DNA of 64,000 bases, from NCBI GenBank assembly GCA_963932145.1, contig OZ010590.1, forward strand, positions 51,981,098-52,045,097. The letters run 5' to 3'. The position numbers and the translations under genes are program-made. Origin of the DNA: Acanthosepion lycidas. Lineage: Eukaryota; Mollusca; Cephalopoda; Sepiida; Sepiidae. Positions 32,764 through 43,699 of this stretch are shown here, piece after piece; positions within the stretch are counted from its first letter, which is position 1, and each line of letters opens with the position of its first letter. The notes beneath the pieces were generated by a model. The model was given only the letters and a program-made list of their open reading frames with translations. It did not search any database and was not told the DNA's origin.

Positions 32764-32799
32764 CTGAAAAATAAATAATAATTTTAGGATTAAAAACAA

Positions 32800-33310
32800 A
32801 TCTTTTTTTTATCATTTCACCCCAAGCAAAGCAATAAAGCCACTAAAACACAAGGTATTACTGAGTTTGAAAAAAATTGATAAAAAACATTATTAAGGAG
32901 AGAGAATTATAAAAGAACAGGAATTAAGAAAACACAAGATAATAATTAACATTGCATTTAAATTTTTGAAAATCAAAGTTAATAGGAAAGCAAGAGGCCA
33001 AAAGTGATTTCCACAAGCAAGAAGTGCAAGAGAAGGAACTGTTAACATAGAACTTACAGCTATATCTAGCCATTTCAACTGTAAAATAAAGAAACCTTGC
33101 CACCAAACTAATAGTGTGCTTAAATTCATAAAGTCTAAGTACCATATAGGAAACTTTGTCGGAACAATCACAATGAAAATGGTTATAGCAAAGACACAGT
33201 GATGCTATGTTACAGAAATAGGAAACTTACTGAATCCAAGATGCCAGGTCAGGACTGATAACATTGGAGATTTTTCTTGGTATTTTATCAAGAATCTCTA
33301 AATATAGCAG
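32800..33310 (-). mobile_element. CR1/L2-like LINE (family A) 3' end
   Basis: It begins after a T tract (A tail in reverse). The minus strand shows TVEMARYSCKFYVNSSF and FKNLNAMLIII, matching the family A C-terminal end. It is inserted 36 bp upstream of the myosin exon's acceptor. Confidence 0.8.
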
Positions 33311-33484
33311 ACAATATGTGTCTATATTTATATAGAGATATTTGCATATATATAAATTAAATATATTTATATACATATATATAAAATATTTTTGAAATCT
33401 ATGAAATATCTACATATCTTCTTTTAGAGTTACCTACTCTTTCATTGTGTTAAGTACTTACTGGATGCTACTTCTAAATTTGCT

Positions 33485-34130
33485 AAGAGCTACAAAGGAT
33501 AGGAAATTGTGAAGAGCCATGATTACCAACATCCTGAAGGGACGCGGCACACAGAACAACAAGATTGCGTAAATAGTTGGCAGAACAGGGATTAGGAAAG
33601 AGAGCAAAAAGACAAACCATAGTAAGAGCTACAAAGGACAGGACGTTGTGGAGAGCCATGACCGCTAACCTTCTGAAGGGACACGGGACATAGAAGAAGA
33701 ACAAGCTTGTGCAAATGGTTGGCAGAATAGAGTTTAGGAAAAAGAGCAAAGAGACAAACCACAGTAAGAGCTACAAAGGACAGGAAGTTGTGGAGAGCAA
33801 TGACTGCCAAAATTCTGGAGGGACACAGCATAGAGAAGAAGAAGCAGCTTGTGTAAATGGTTGGCAGAACAGGGATTAGGAGAGAAAGTGAAAAGACAAA
33901 AATTACTAAGAGGTAAAAAGGACAGGAAGTTGTGGAGAGCCATGACTGCCAAGGTCCTGGAGGGATGCGGCATATAGAAGAAGAAGAACAAGCTTGTGTA
34001 AATGATTGGCAGAACTGAGATTAGGAGAGAGTAAAATGACAAACCTTATTAAGAGGTTCAAAGGACAGGAAGTTGTGGGGAACTATGATTACCAACGTCC
34101 TGAAGGGTCACGGTACATAGAAGAAGAAGA
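33485..34130 (+). repeat. Tandem array of a LINE 3'-end unit, about 142 bp x 4.6
   Basis: Units start with AAGAG(C/G)T at 33485, 33624, 33766, 33908 and 34051, spacings 139-143 bp. In each, the plus strand encodes a version of ATKDRKLWRAM and NxLxG followed by a noncoding segment with TTGGCAGAACAGGGATTAGG. This is the C-terminal end of the family B LINE (compare 5640-6130 and 47830-47990). The array therefore repeats the LINE's extreme 3' end. Frames are broken by stops. Confidence 0.88.
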
Positions 34131-34319
34131 ATACTTATAAATGTGTAGACAGTATAAAAGTGACTATATTAATATTTACTTATGTATGGCATAAAATGAA
34201 ATAAAAAGAAATAAGGGGTGCAAAGAATATACTGTTCAAATCTGGGTGGACATACCTTCTTTAAAAATCAGTATTTAAAAATCTTGCATTTTTTTTTTAC
34301 CTAGACTTGAATACTAAAC

Positions 34320-34785
34320 ACCGGTGATAGTTGGGAAGGAGTAATGTTGTCATATTTGGACGGGAGCTGCCCAATCCTCACTTTCCATCCTCGATAGAGT
34401 TCAAAAGCGTCTCTGAGTCCTTTTGGGTGACTAATTATTTTCCAGCCTCCAACCTCCCACTGACAGGTGGGATGTGCCACGCCTCTCTGACCTGTTGGTC
34501 TGAGCACTTTCCATGGAACTAGATTCATTGGTTCTGCCAGGCCTGACCTTCACAGGTAGGACCAACCATACCATTTATATTGTAGCAAACCACCCAAATT
34601 CCCTCGGTGAGAAGTTCCACTCAAACAGCTTCCCACGAACCACTGCCCTGTGAAACAGACTTCCAATCTTAACCTGTTCAAGTCTAGGTTTAACCATTTT
34701 CTTCCCCTCCTATACATATAAACTGCCTCTTAAAGTAACACTCTACTACAAGTGACTCCAGGGCCTTGTACAGGGTGAACTTTAC
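34320..34785 (+). pseudogene. CR1/L2-like LINE C-terminal relic
   Basis: The plus strand encodes SLGEKFHSNSFPRTTAL and NRLPILTCSSLGLTIFFPS, the SNSFPRTxxLWNxLP box that closes CR1/L2 ORF2 proteins. The expected Trp codon is a stop. It runs into a (TA)n at 34791. Confidence 0.75.
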
Positions 34786-34787
34786 TG

Positions 34788-34790
<3 letters not shown>

Positions 34791-34830
<40 letters not shown>
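34791..34830. repeat. (TA)n microsatellite
   Basis: Alternating TA directly after the LINE 3' end. Confidence 0.95.
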
Positions 34831-34833
<3 letters not shown>

Positions 34834-35289
34834 ATTTACTTTGAAAAGTACACTTCTTTATTCTCTTTCTCTGTCAAGCAAGACGGAAGGATCAACCTGC
34901 CTTGAAAATCAACATTCAAGTTCCTGAGTTTTATCTGGATTTGAACATTGGCCACATGCACCAGGAGGAAGTAATAAACTACTCAAACCACCAATCACAT
35001 CTGACCTTTTGACTGGAACAAGGCCACAACCATGTGAGCGAGATTTAAACTCGTTTCGACAGCACTAATGAAACTAGTTTGCATCCTTTTATGTGGTCTG
35101 TTTCTTTCAGGGTGTGAGAAATCAAGGCTCTCCACACTTTCTGTCTTTTCTTGTTCTGGGCAATGTTTGGCTCTTTGTACTCACTCTGCCATTCGTTCTC
35201 CCGAACTCTTTAGATACACTACTCACTGTTTCCCTCTACCCTTGCTTCCTTCAATATGTCCTGTGAGAGTTAAATTTTCCACAATTTCA

Positions 35290-35850
35290 TTTTAAGTATA
35301 ACCGTCTTTATTTAAACATCTAGGAAATATTTTAACAGATGAGAGTGTGCTAACTACCACCACCATTACATACACACAGTACATAGAAATCATGCGACAA
35401 GCATTCATTGGTTGATCTCCTCAAAACTAGCTCGCCCATTGGTCAATTCCGACCAATCAGATATCCTGCACGTGAGGAATAATTTTCCCGCGCACAAGCT
35501 TCTGAGCCTACCACGTGATACACAGCCATATATAAACAAAACGCGAATAAGCTCCCTCGTGTTTCTCTTCATTCATCTTTCTCCTTGCTGCCAAGATGTA
35601 ATCTTCAAGAGCTCCCGTATTAACCTTGCGCTCAGACGTTAAAGACCATTACCAACATTCACGCAAGTACGAACTCTTAACTCTTCAGTCTCTCTTGCAT
35701 TTCAATCTTTGCTGCCAAAATGTAACCTTCAAGAACTCCCGTCTTGACCATGCAGTCAGACGTTAAAGAACATTACAACATTCACGCAAGTACAACTCTT
35801 AACTCTTCTGAACTCTTACCAACTTTACCAATTCACATTTCCTAACATGC
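35290..35850 (+). promoter_or_regulatory. LTR-like promoter island with duplicated leader
   Basis: A less AT-rich island. In plus orientation it carries ATTGG at 35407 and 35438 and CCAAT at 35453, CACGTG at 35469-35474 and 35512-35517, and TATATAAA at 35529-35536. About 50 bp downstream a unit starting TTGCTGCCAA at 35585 is repeated at 35709 (period 124 bp). A poly(A)-type AATAAA lies at about 35983. This resembles the U3/R/U5 of a solo LTR. A genuine Pol II promoter is the alternative; no coding sequence follows. Confidence 0.45.
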
Positions 35851-36247
35851 TAAAGGAGCTTTATTCTTCTAAACTACAGTTTAATAATTACTTCATCTTT
35901 ATGAGCTCAGGTACAAATATTTCCAAATCTAAGAGATATAACTCTATCAAACCTTCAGCTTATATGCATGTACATCAACACTAATAAAATGAATTGTTAT
36001 GTTTTGAATCATTACATTCTGTTTTGTACTTTATACTATGTGCTATTTTACATGAAATATAAATTGCACTATGCACGCCACATTGGATAGTAACCTCGAG
36101 CGTCTTTGCTTTCCTTAATCATGCCTTTCGTAGTCAAAAGATAAATATATGTAGTACACACTCACCGCCTACAAGGGAAAATGTGACAGTGAAATCCAAA
36201 GGCACATAGGAATAGCAAAAGAATCCTTACAAAAACTAAACAAAGAA

Positions 36248-37053
36248 CAGAGCAACCTCGGTTCTCGAACATAATTTGTTCTGAAAGTCTGTTCTAAAAC
36301 TGAATTGTTCCAGAACCGAATCATCTTTTGCCATTACAATTAATGTAAAAGAGATTAATTCGTTTCCACGCATCAGATGAATACTTATTTACATACTTAC
36401 ACTATATATTCAGGTAAATCTTTCTCTGGGTTTTCTTTTCTTTTGTATTTCAGTAAAAACCTGTCCAATGTTAGTTGTTTTGGCCTGCATTGTAAGATCA
36501 TTATAAATTCCTAATACTTTCTCACAAATAAATGTCTCACTGATACTGTCACCTGCTGTTTCTCATTTATAAAAATAAGCAATAATTTTTCCACTTCTTT
36601 GAGTATCTTTGGTCTTTGTTTACTAATAAAAGTCACTCCTTTTCTAACATCAGCTACTTTTATGACTTCCTTATGTTTTAGAATAGTAGATATTGTCGAG
36701 ATCTGACACACGAACGCCATTTTCGTGTTTTGCAATGATTTCTTTCTTCAATTCAATTGCTTTTCGCTCAACTTTTCTTTTTCCTTTACCAGTATCACTG
36801 CTCGCTTTCTTTGGAGTCATGACTAAGGACAAATGAAGAGAAAAAAAGGCACAGTACAATAAAATTGAAAAAAAAAGCACAACCCAACACACGAATGTAT
36901 ACAAGACGGCAGTCGACTCAGAAAGGATTCCGTTCAGGTTAACTCGGTTCGGCAATATTGTCCGAGAACTGAAATTTTCTTCGATAAACGAGGGATTTTT
37001 AGTTCGAATTTTCTGTTCGGAAACCGATTTTGTTCGAGAGCCGAGGTTGCTCT
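36248..37053 (-). mobile_element. Tigger/pogo-like element, internally deleted
   Basis: Terminal inverted repeats CAGAGCAACCTCGGTTCTCG and CGAGAGCCGAGGTTGCTCTG bound an 806-bp element; the right side has the TA flank and the left flank is mutated. It encodes only the N-terminal DNA-binding part of a CENP-B/Jerky-type transposase on the minus strand. The DDE domain has been deleted. Confidence 0.9.
36500..36825 (-). pseudogene. Tigger-type transposase N-terminal remnant
   Basis: It starts MTPKKASSDTGKGKRKVERK, continues AIELKKEIIAKHENGVRVSD and after a frameshift STISTILKHKEVIKVADVRK, then KEVEKLLLIFINEKQ. This is the CENP-B-type HTH that binds the element ends. The frameshift falls where the AxxYxMSK segment should be. 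Confidence 0.88.
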
Positions 37054-37261
37054 GTATTAAGAAACAGGAAGGTTTTGTTAGAGTCAAAGAAAAGTGTGCT
37101 GAACTTCTATGTAATATCAATCCTCATATATGGCAGTAAATGTTCACAGATGAAGAAACTTGAGGCAAAAAATGGGATTATACAGAAGGATGCTGAGAAT
37201 ACCATGGATAGAGCATGTAAGGAACAAGAACAGTTAAAGAAATAAGAACAAAAAGTACAAG

Positions 37262-37960
37262 TATACATAAAATCAGAAAATCGAGCCGGTTGAAATCTGA
37301 AATCCTTGTGTTGAACGCCAAAATTTTTCAGGTAAATTGGAGCCGATCTTTGTCTATAAAAATCCCTACAATACGACCATCAACAGGAGTAGGAGAAACG
37401 ACACCGGGCAGTGGGAGACGCTACAACTTATACCTTATGTGTCTTCAATGTAGAGCTTTGTTTTGAGAAGAGTACTTGTTCACTGTCGTGGGGATAGCTA
37501 TTTTGTTACAATAGTCGGAGTGAAAATGAGTCTTAATTCTGTTGTGAAAACGACAATTTGACTGTCAAGACTTTGTTAGGGAGAGGTTTCGCGTCCGCTT
37601 CTTTGAGTCTACGCCCGGTTATGTTTTCAGATGTTTTTTTTAGATCTTAACAACAGAATTAAGTCTCAGTTTCACCCCGACTATTGTAACAAAATAGCTG
37701 TTCCCACGACAGTGAACAAGTACTGTTCTCAAAACAACGCTCTACATTGAAGACACATAAGGCACGAACATATTCTGTCACGAACTTCGACAACTCACAT
37801 CAAATCGCAAGAACATTCACATTTTATACCTTCAAGGTCAACTGCTGGGGAAAGATTCCAAGGATCACCGTTTGAATAAAAAAAAATGAGAGAAAAGTTC
37901 AAATAAAATGATATAATTTAAACATAGGATACACAAATTTTAACTGTAATTACTTATGAA
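37262..37960. repeat. Dispersed repeat with a 115-bp foldback
   Basis: Arms at about 37436-37550 and 37649-37763 are inverted copies: for example CTGTCGTGGGGATAGCTATT against AATAGCTGTTCCCACGACAG. A spacer of about 100 bp separates them. The same family, with one arm, is at 41165-41640, sharing AATACGACCATCAAC and GTCACGAACTTCGACAACTC-type blocks. No coding content seen. Confidence 0.75.
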
Positions 37961-38524
37961 AGTTTTAAAAAAATTCTTCTCTTTGACTGTAAAGAAATGA
38001 ACATGAATCGTCTTTCAGTGAAGAAGAGAGAAAGTGGAGTTGAGCCAAGACCAAAAGGAGTCCGCTGTTGTTTTGATGAGAAAGACAAGACATCGACGTT
38101 GACTCTTGTCTCTTTACTGCTGTCAGTCCTTTTGCCAAATTGAATGAATGTTTGGTTTTTTATGGTCGTGTGTAAGCTCCAGAGGCCTATATTTATTTAC
38201 TTACGGGAGTTGATTTTATATTTGCTGTTTATTTTTATTAGTTTGAAAATTTGAAGTATGTTTGAAATCCGGAAGACTGTGCAGAACCCTTGCGCTGTGT
38301 GTTTAATTTTGTTATTTTCTCCTTTGATTTGGTGTTTTTCACTTCCGCATGCTCTGCAAAATATATCCTTATTAACTGGGTTCGAGCTCACTGAAAAGCC
38401 TTCCTTGTACCTTTCTTCCTTATAATTTGCATGGCATTTTTGTTGTGATATTTCTTGTTTTTCCCTAATATTTAGTAAAATTTCATTTTATTTTAATTTA
38501 ATAACATTCTTAAGTTTAAACAAC

Positions 38525-38740
38525 GATGAAGTCATCATAAAAAGAGCATATTTAAGGCCAGACCATAAACGATTTGAAAAAAAAATTGAAGATCTGACTT
38601 TAGGAATTCTTCAGAAACAGAAACTCGATATCTAAGAAAATTTTAGAAACATAACCCACAATAATGATGAGATATTTGAATTATTTTTAGATAATAGCGT
38701 AGAGTTTGATGAGGATGAGGAAAAAAACTTGATACATGCT
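38525..38740 (+). pseudogene. Unknown coding-like fragment with one stop
   Basis: The plus strand reads DEVIIKRAYLRPDHKRFEKK, IEDLTLGILQKQKLDI, a TAA stop, then ENFRNITHNNDEIFELFLDN and SVEFDEDEEKN. The composition on both sides of the stop is protein-like and in one frame. The family is not recognised. It is cut on the right by a SINE. Confidence 0.35.
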
Positions 38741-38744
38741 AAGG

Positions 38745-39015
38745 TGATCATGTATCATTCGATACATGACTAACGAGACAGATTTTTTCCTGCAGTAGGT
38801 TGCCATTACTTTCTGCGGTAGACCAGTTGCCATCCAAGACTATAGAACCCAGTCTGTCCTGCTATTTACCCATAGCTGGGGGGGAGAAGAGGATTCATAC
38901 CTTTTCCAAGGGTATTAGCACGTAAGTGAAGGTAATGTATTTGACTGGAATTCGAACTCGGCTCTCCGATTCCACAATCTGAGCCGCTATCCACTATTCC
39001 ACCGTTAGAGCGATT
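38745..39015 (-). mobile_element. tRNA-derived SINE family 1, copy 4
   Basis: Reversed, it has the head TGGATAGCGGCTCAGATTGT and box B GTTCGAATTCC, then the full body to AGGTGATCATGTATCAAG-like tail. It is one of the best preserved copies with 59237. Confidence 0.88.
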
Positions 39016-39280
39016 AAAAGAAAATAAATAATCCTCCTCCCTTTGCTAGTAAGGAGATGGACACGTCAAAACATGCTATATTTCACTCAAACATATTCAT
39101 GAACATTTAGTTGTGTATACAATTTACGTCTAACAAAAAAACTATTGTTTAAAAACTTTCCTTTTGTTAATTTGTCTAATAAACTCTGCATCGCAAATCA
39201 ATTCGTCTGTTATTTTATGCATGTACTATTTTCCTCCATCATTACTTCATGTAATACAAAATTTTGCCATAAGAAACCTT

Positions 39281-39331
39281 ACACATTTAATTACTGAAGT
39301 AGTGATTAGCTACTTCAGTAATTAAATGTGT
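39281..39331. repeat. Perfect 22-bp hairpin
   Basis: ACACATTTAATTACTGAAGT plus AG is followed by the loop TGATTAG and the exact reverse complement. No flanking duplication was recognised. Confidence 0.9.
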
Positions 39332-39446
39332 CACTAACCTAACAAGTCTAGAAGTACTTAAAGGAAAGGTCAGTTTTAGGATTAATTGTATTATAGCCAT
39401 TTTTCACAATATATCTTACATAAAGTTAAAGTATCTGTCTATATAT

Positions 39447-39749
39447 TTCTGAGATGAGGTATTATGTACAATATTTACATTATTCGGACTATTGTCCTCA
39501 TCTTTGTTGCCATATTTATCACGACGTTTCGGCCGGTGGTTGGAATGTCGAACTGAACCCTTTATTTCGCTCACTGGGGTAGACTGTTCTTGTTCCACGT
39601 ACCATGTCTAATCGATGTCAGTTATCAGTTATCTCCTATTAATTCCCCTCTCCAAGTTCTCCACCGCCTTAACCAGGTATTGAACTCACAAATCTTTGGG
39701 TCCTGTCACTAGATCTAACCAACGTCTTAATCCACTGTGCCATATGTCC
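39447..39749 (-). mobile_element. Hammerhead-bearing SINE (family 3), copy with deleted core
   Basis: The minus strand has the head GGACATATGGCACAGTGGAT, box B GAGTTCAATACCTGG, the body CTGATAACTGACATCGATTA and the tail GATGAGGACAATAGTCCGAA. At the ribozyme position CCACC joins directly to GGCCGAAACG. The CTGAAGAAGGCC half and stem-loop II are therefore lost while GAAAC remains. Confidence 0.85.
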
Positions 39750-39959
39750 TTAAGGACATGAATTTCTGGGACCTATAAATTTAATGTCTTCAGCGACCGT
39801 TTTTTACCAGTGCTCATATTGCAATTTTGATGTTATCATTGCATATTTTTTACCAGAGCTCATATTGCAATTTTTCGTTGTTAGTATTGCTTTTTCTCTG
39901 GTACTCCTTATTACTGGTTCCCATATTGTATTCATTTCTATGCTTGGTCAGCTAAGGTG

Positions 39960-40640
39960 ATTTTTGTGGCCTAGCAAATGTAATGATTCCTTAAGTTTAC
40001 GAATTTTCCAATGATGTTCTTTATCTATGATTTCAACCTCATCCCACAGAGGGCGGTGATCTCCTTTTTCTCTCCATATGTGTCCAGCCACGCCTGATTT
40101 TTTTCACTTCCCCTCGTGTTACAGCTTTTTGATGTTCTTGAAGCCTTGCCTTAAGGGAGTGGCCTGTCTCCCCTTTATATTTCTTTCCACAGCTGCACAG
40201 GATGGCGTACACACAGTCTTTAGTCATGTTCTCCTATATGATGGGGGGTCTTACTCGGGAGAGATATCTGCGAAGTGTCGTCCAGCTTTTGAAGGTTGTC
40301 CTGATGTTATATAGACCGCAGGTCTTTTGTATTTTCTCCGATAACCCCTTCACATAAGGCAGGCAGACTGTTTTCTGAGTGTTGTTGTCCTCCTTTTGTA
40401 CCCGCCTATCCCAGTTTATTGGGGCTGCTGCCATATACCCAGGGTAGTTGTTACGTTGTAGGGTACTGCTTATACTGACCAATTCTTTATTTAATGACCC
40501 TGGGTCGCCACTTATGAGTTTTGCTGGGTGTTGTAAGCAACGGACGATCCCTTTCTTTATGCTGTATGGATGGTGGGTGTTGAAATTGAGGTACTATCTG
40601 TTGAATGTCGATTTGCGGTAAAGTAAAGATAGAAACTATC
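39960..40640 (-). pseudogene. Penelope-like element C, RT end and GIY-YIG domain
   Basis: On the minus strand: YLNFNTHHPYSIKKGIVRCL, LVSISSTLQRNNYPGYM, TTLRRYLSRVRPP and then CVYAILCSCGKKYKGETGHS with LKARLQEHQKAVTRGEVKK. This is the end of the PLE RT and its linked GIY-YIG nuclease. GIY reads VYA and YIG reads YKG, so key residues are changed. It is a different lineage from PLE-A, which reads GIYKIN and YIGETSRNL. Confidence 0.88.
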
Positions 40641-41164
40641 TTGGTCTTCCATGGATTTTCAAGTGAACTCGTTTTTAGGTTTCCAACTTAAAAAAAAATT
40701 AAAGAAGTAATGTTTGATATTAAAATTAATACGGGAATTCTTTCTGTACCTGTTTTAATATAGATTTTAATGTCCAAGTGTTCCACCTCATAACAATTTT
40801 TTTAAACACTGTCAGGATATTTAAAGCAAAACTGTATTTAACCAACATTAAATTTCATTAATGCTTAATTTTGTTTCACAAATTCTTTACGTTTTGCATC
40901 GAAATTTTAATATAAATTTAATAAAACTTTCATATGAAGGGTGAATGTTACAAATTTTTTTACTGAGTAATTTTCAGCTCTGAGTAGTTTGGGGGAACGA
41001 TGTAAAAATAATTTACTGAAACCTGAACCTTGCCAGCCTGCATGCATGCATGCAAAGCTCTTTGACCAAGGAGTGGGGAGGGTCAATTAAAGGTGAAGGA
41101 AAGGGAAATAAATACAGAAGTATTTTTCTACAATAAATTGTTTTGATAAACGTGATGTTTTAAC

Positions 41165-41760
41165 CAATGGCTACTCTAGCGAAGTGAAATCTGAAATACT
41201 TGTGTTGACCACCAAAATTTTTCGGGTAAATCAGAGCCGACCTTTGACTATAAAAAAAACCCTGCAATACGACCATCAACGGGAGTAGGAAATGCGACGT
41301 CGAGGAGTGGGATACGCGTCAGATTTTAAAAACGTCTGAAAACCTGACTGATCTTTAATTCAAAGAAGCAGCCGGGAAACCGCTCCCCAACGAAGTCTTG
41401 CCAACCAAATTGTTGTTTTCACAACAGAATTAACTCTCTTTTTCATCCCAACTATTGTAAAAAAAAAAAATAGTTGTTCCCACGACAGAGAACAAGTACT
41501 GTTATAAAAACAATGCTCTACGTTGAAGATTCAGAACTCGAAAGGCACAAATGGATTCTGTGACAAATTTCGACAACTCACATTGCATCACAAGATCTTA
41601 AGAACATTCACTTTTTTATACCTTCAAAGTCAATATATCCTTTTAACTGGGTTTGACTTAACTGAAATCCTTTTTTTTTTGTACTTTCTTCCTTGTAACT
41701 TGCATTGTTTTGTACACGCTGACATTTTTAATGTGATATTTCATGTTACTTGATTGATAT
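41165..41760. repeat. Second copy of the 37262 repeat, single arm
   Basis: It shares GTGAAATCTGAAATACTTGT, AATACGACCATCAACGGGAG, CACGACAGAGAACAAGTACT and TTCGACAACTCACAT with the 37262 copy, in the same orientation. Only one foldback arm is present. A further shared block (CCTTTTAACTGGGTT) lies downstream in both. Confidence 0.75.
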
Positions 41761-42238
41761 TTGATTGTAAAACTTAATCTTTTTCCTACAACTACCATTG
41801 AGACTTATTTTAGAGAAAATTAGTTACTTGTCCAGGAAATTAGTACTTTGTGCATCACTAATATTTAGTAGAATTGGCTTTTATTTTTATTTAATAATTT
41901 TTTTTAGGTTTTTTATCTCATTTGAGTATATCTCGTCATTTTTTACGGTACGACTTGTTTGATTTTCATTATCCACAATCGCTTTTAACCGAATCCATGA
42001 AATATAATCCTGGTTTCCCCCCCCGCGCCTTTATTCACATGTCTTATATTAGCGGACATAAATATTTCATAAGGACAATATGATAAAATATCGTTTTAAG
42101 GTTTGCTATATTTATGGTTCAAAGAGCTCAATATCAGGTATAGAGCGTATGTAAAAATATAAATGGCCTAACGACTATCTTCAGCATGAAACGGACTGTC
42201 GCCTCTGAGTGTTGACTTCAATAAAATATTTTGTTGTA

Positions 42239-42317
42239 TTAGGTTGGTGCAAAAATAATGTCGGTTTTGACGTATTTTTTAACGTCAAAAACCGACATTA
42301 TTTTTGCACCAACCTAA
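42239..42317. mobile_element. 79-bp MADE1-like mariner MITE, copy 2
   Basis: TTAGGTTGGTGCAAAAATAA ends, near-perfect palindrome, TA on both flanks. The sequence is almost the same as the 4440 copy. Confidence 0.92.
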
Positions 42318-42539
42318 TAATATCTCACTGAGTATGTCTCGTCATTTTCTTGTGGTCCGCCTTCTTGTCCCCTCAATCTCTTTTAACAAATAGTTTTCTC
42401 TTCTTTCTTTTTTTTTCCTGTTTTAATAAATTATTACTGAATAATTTCAAAAAAGTTCAATAAAAACTTATAATTATATGATTTTTTTAGGATTTAAAAA
42501 AAGATTATTTTTTTAATTTTATTTTATTCAACTTTATGA

Positions 42540-42755
42540 GTTTAAAATTAAATTTAAGTTTTTATTTAACTTTTATAAACTATAAAAGCAAGCCAAAAGA
42601 AATTTCCGCAACCAAGAAGTACAAAAAAAGAAACTGTTAGCATAGAACTTAGATTACATCTAGACATTTCAACTTTAAAGTGATGAGCCACTGCCTCCAA
42701 TCTTTACTGCGCTTAAATTTGTAAAGTCGAGGTAGCAAGGACATACTTAAATCTA
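42540..42755 (-). mobile_element. LINE-A fragment, left copy of a direct repeat
   Basis: It includes GAAGTACAAAAAAAGAAACT and CTGTTAGCATAGAACTTAGA, family A sequence on the minus strand. The same stretch with matching 3' flank (TTAAATTTAAGTTTTTATTT) recurs at 43700-43920. Confidence 0.7.
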
Positions 42756-43149
42756 TTCAACCTAGGTCAAGGATTGTCCAAATTGAGTGGGAGATCAATG
42801 TATTTATTCCAATGTCTTATTTCAAACTCAATCAAATGTGGCACAAGTACATGATGTAAGTTACTCATGTACATACATTACGTGCATGTAAAATCATAAA
42901 CAGACATTGTGCAATGAAGAGAAAAATCAGCACTTTATTTAGAATAAAAATTCCCATTCTGTAACATTTGCATTCAACACCATTACTGAATTTTCAACAA
43001 AATACTAGGAGTTAAATAAAATAGAGAGGTGCTGCCTGAGGGATAGATCTCCAGTGTCCAAGCATAATATTTTGTGGTTCTCACATAACAATGAGAATTG
43101 AAATTCATGAAAAATAATGTTGAATGGGAGAACATTTGGTATTCTTATG

Positions 43150-43650
43150 TGATTGAATGCCTGCAAAAATAAATCAGTTGTCCACCCAATAAAAGCCCAA
43201 GAGACACTCAAGGTAGGGGGTTACTGAATAAGGTTGGTGTAGTGTGTAAAGAAAAAGGAAATAAGAAGTGTATATTATGAGGAGATGTAGGATAGTGTCA
43301 TGGTGCCTACCTAGACCAACAGAATGAATTCTGCTGAACGCTATACATACTACGCCTTTCAAGAGAGACGATCGGATTCGGTATTGGGATGGTATTGAAT
43401 CGAGTCGAACTGATATCAGTCACACCAAACCAGTCAGACAATCTTACTAACACTTTCACTTCTTGTATTATTTCTTGTGTAATATATTCTTTGTTATTTC
43501 TACTGTTGTGTTCTGTGTTGTTCTTCTATGGTCCTAACCTTGAACCATAACAGATAGATAATTATTGACCCTAGACATGAAGAGATTAAAATTGTAGTGA
43601 ACGGGGAAACATTCCTATGCGAGTCTGTTCCACAAGGAAGAATTGCTAAA
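43150..43650 (-). mobile_element. CR1-like LINE (second family) 3' fragment, interrupted
   Basis: AAAAGCCCAAGAGACACTCA and GTAGTGAACGGGGAAACATT match 10130-10500. Between about 43360 and 43550 is an unrelated insertion with TCGGATTCGGTATTGGGATG at its start. I could not classify the insertion. Confidence 0.55.
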
Positions 43651-43699
43651 AATTTGTAAATATTGAGATTTTGTATGTATGCAGTTTAGGTTTTAACAG

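Noticed and set aside
33483-34042. Several 79-102 codon minus-strand frames with Leu/Phe-rich sequence.
   Set aside because: They are antisense shadows of the plus-strand LINE 3'-end tandem array and repeat with its 142-bp period.
35025-35065. A hammerhead-like half-motif on the minus strand (GTCGAAACGAG with a pairing CTCG).
   Set aside because: No CUGANGA-like box or stem II lies at the required position.
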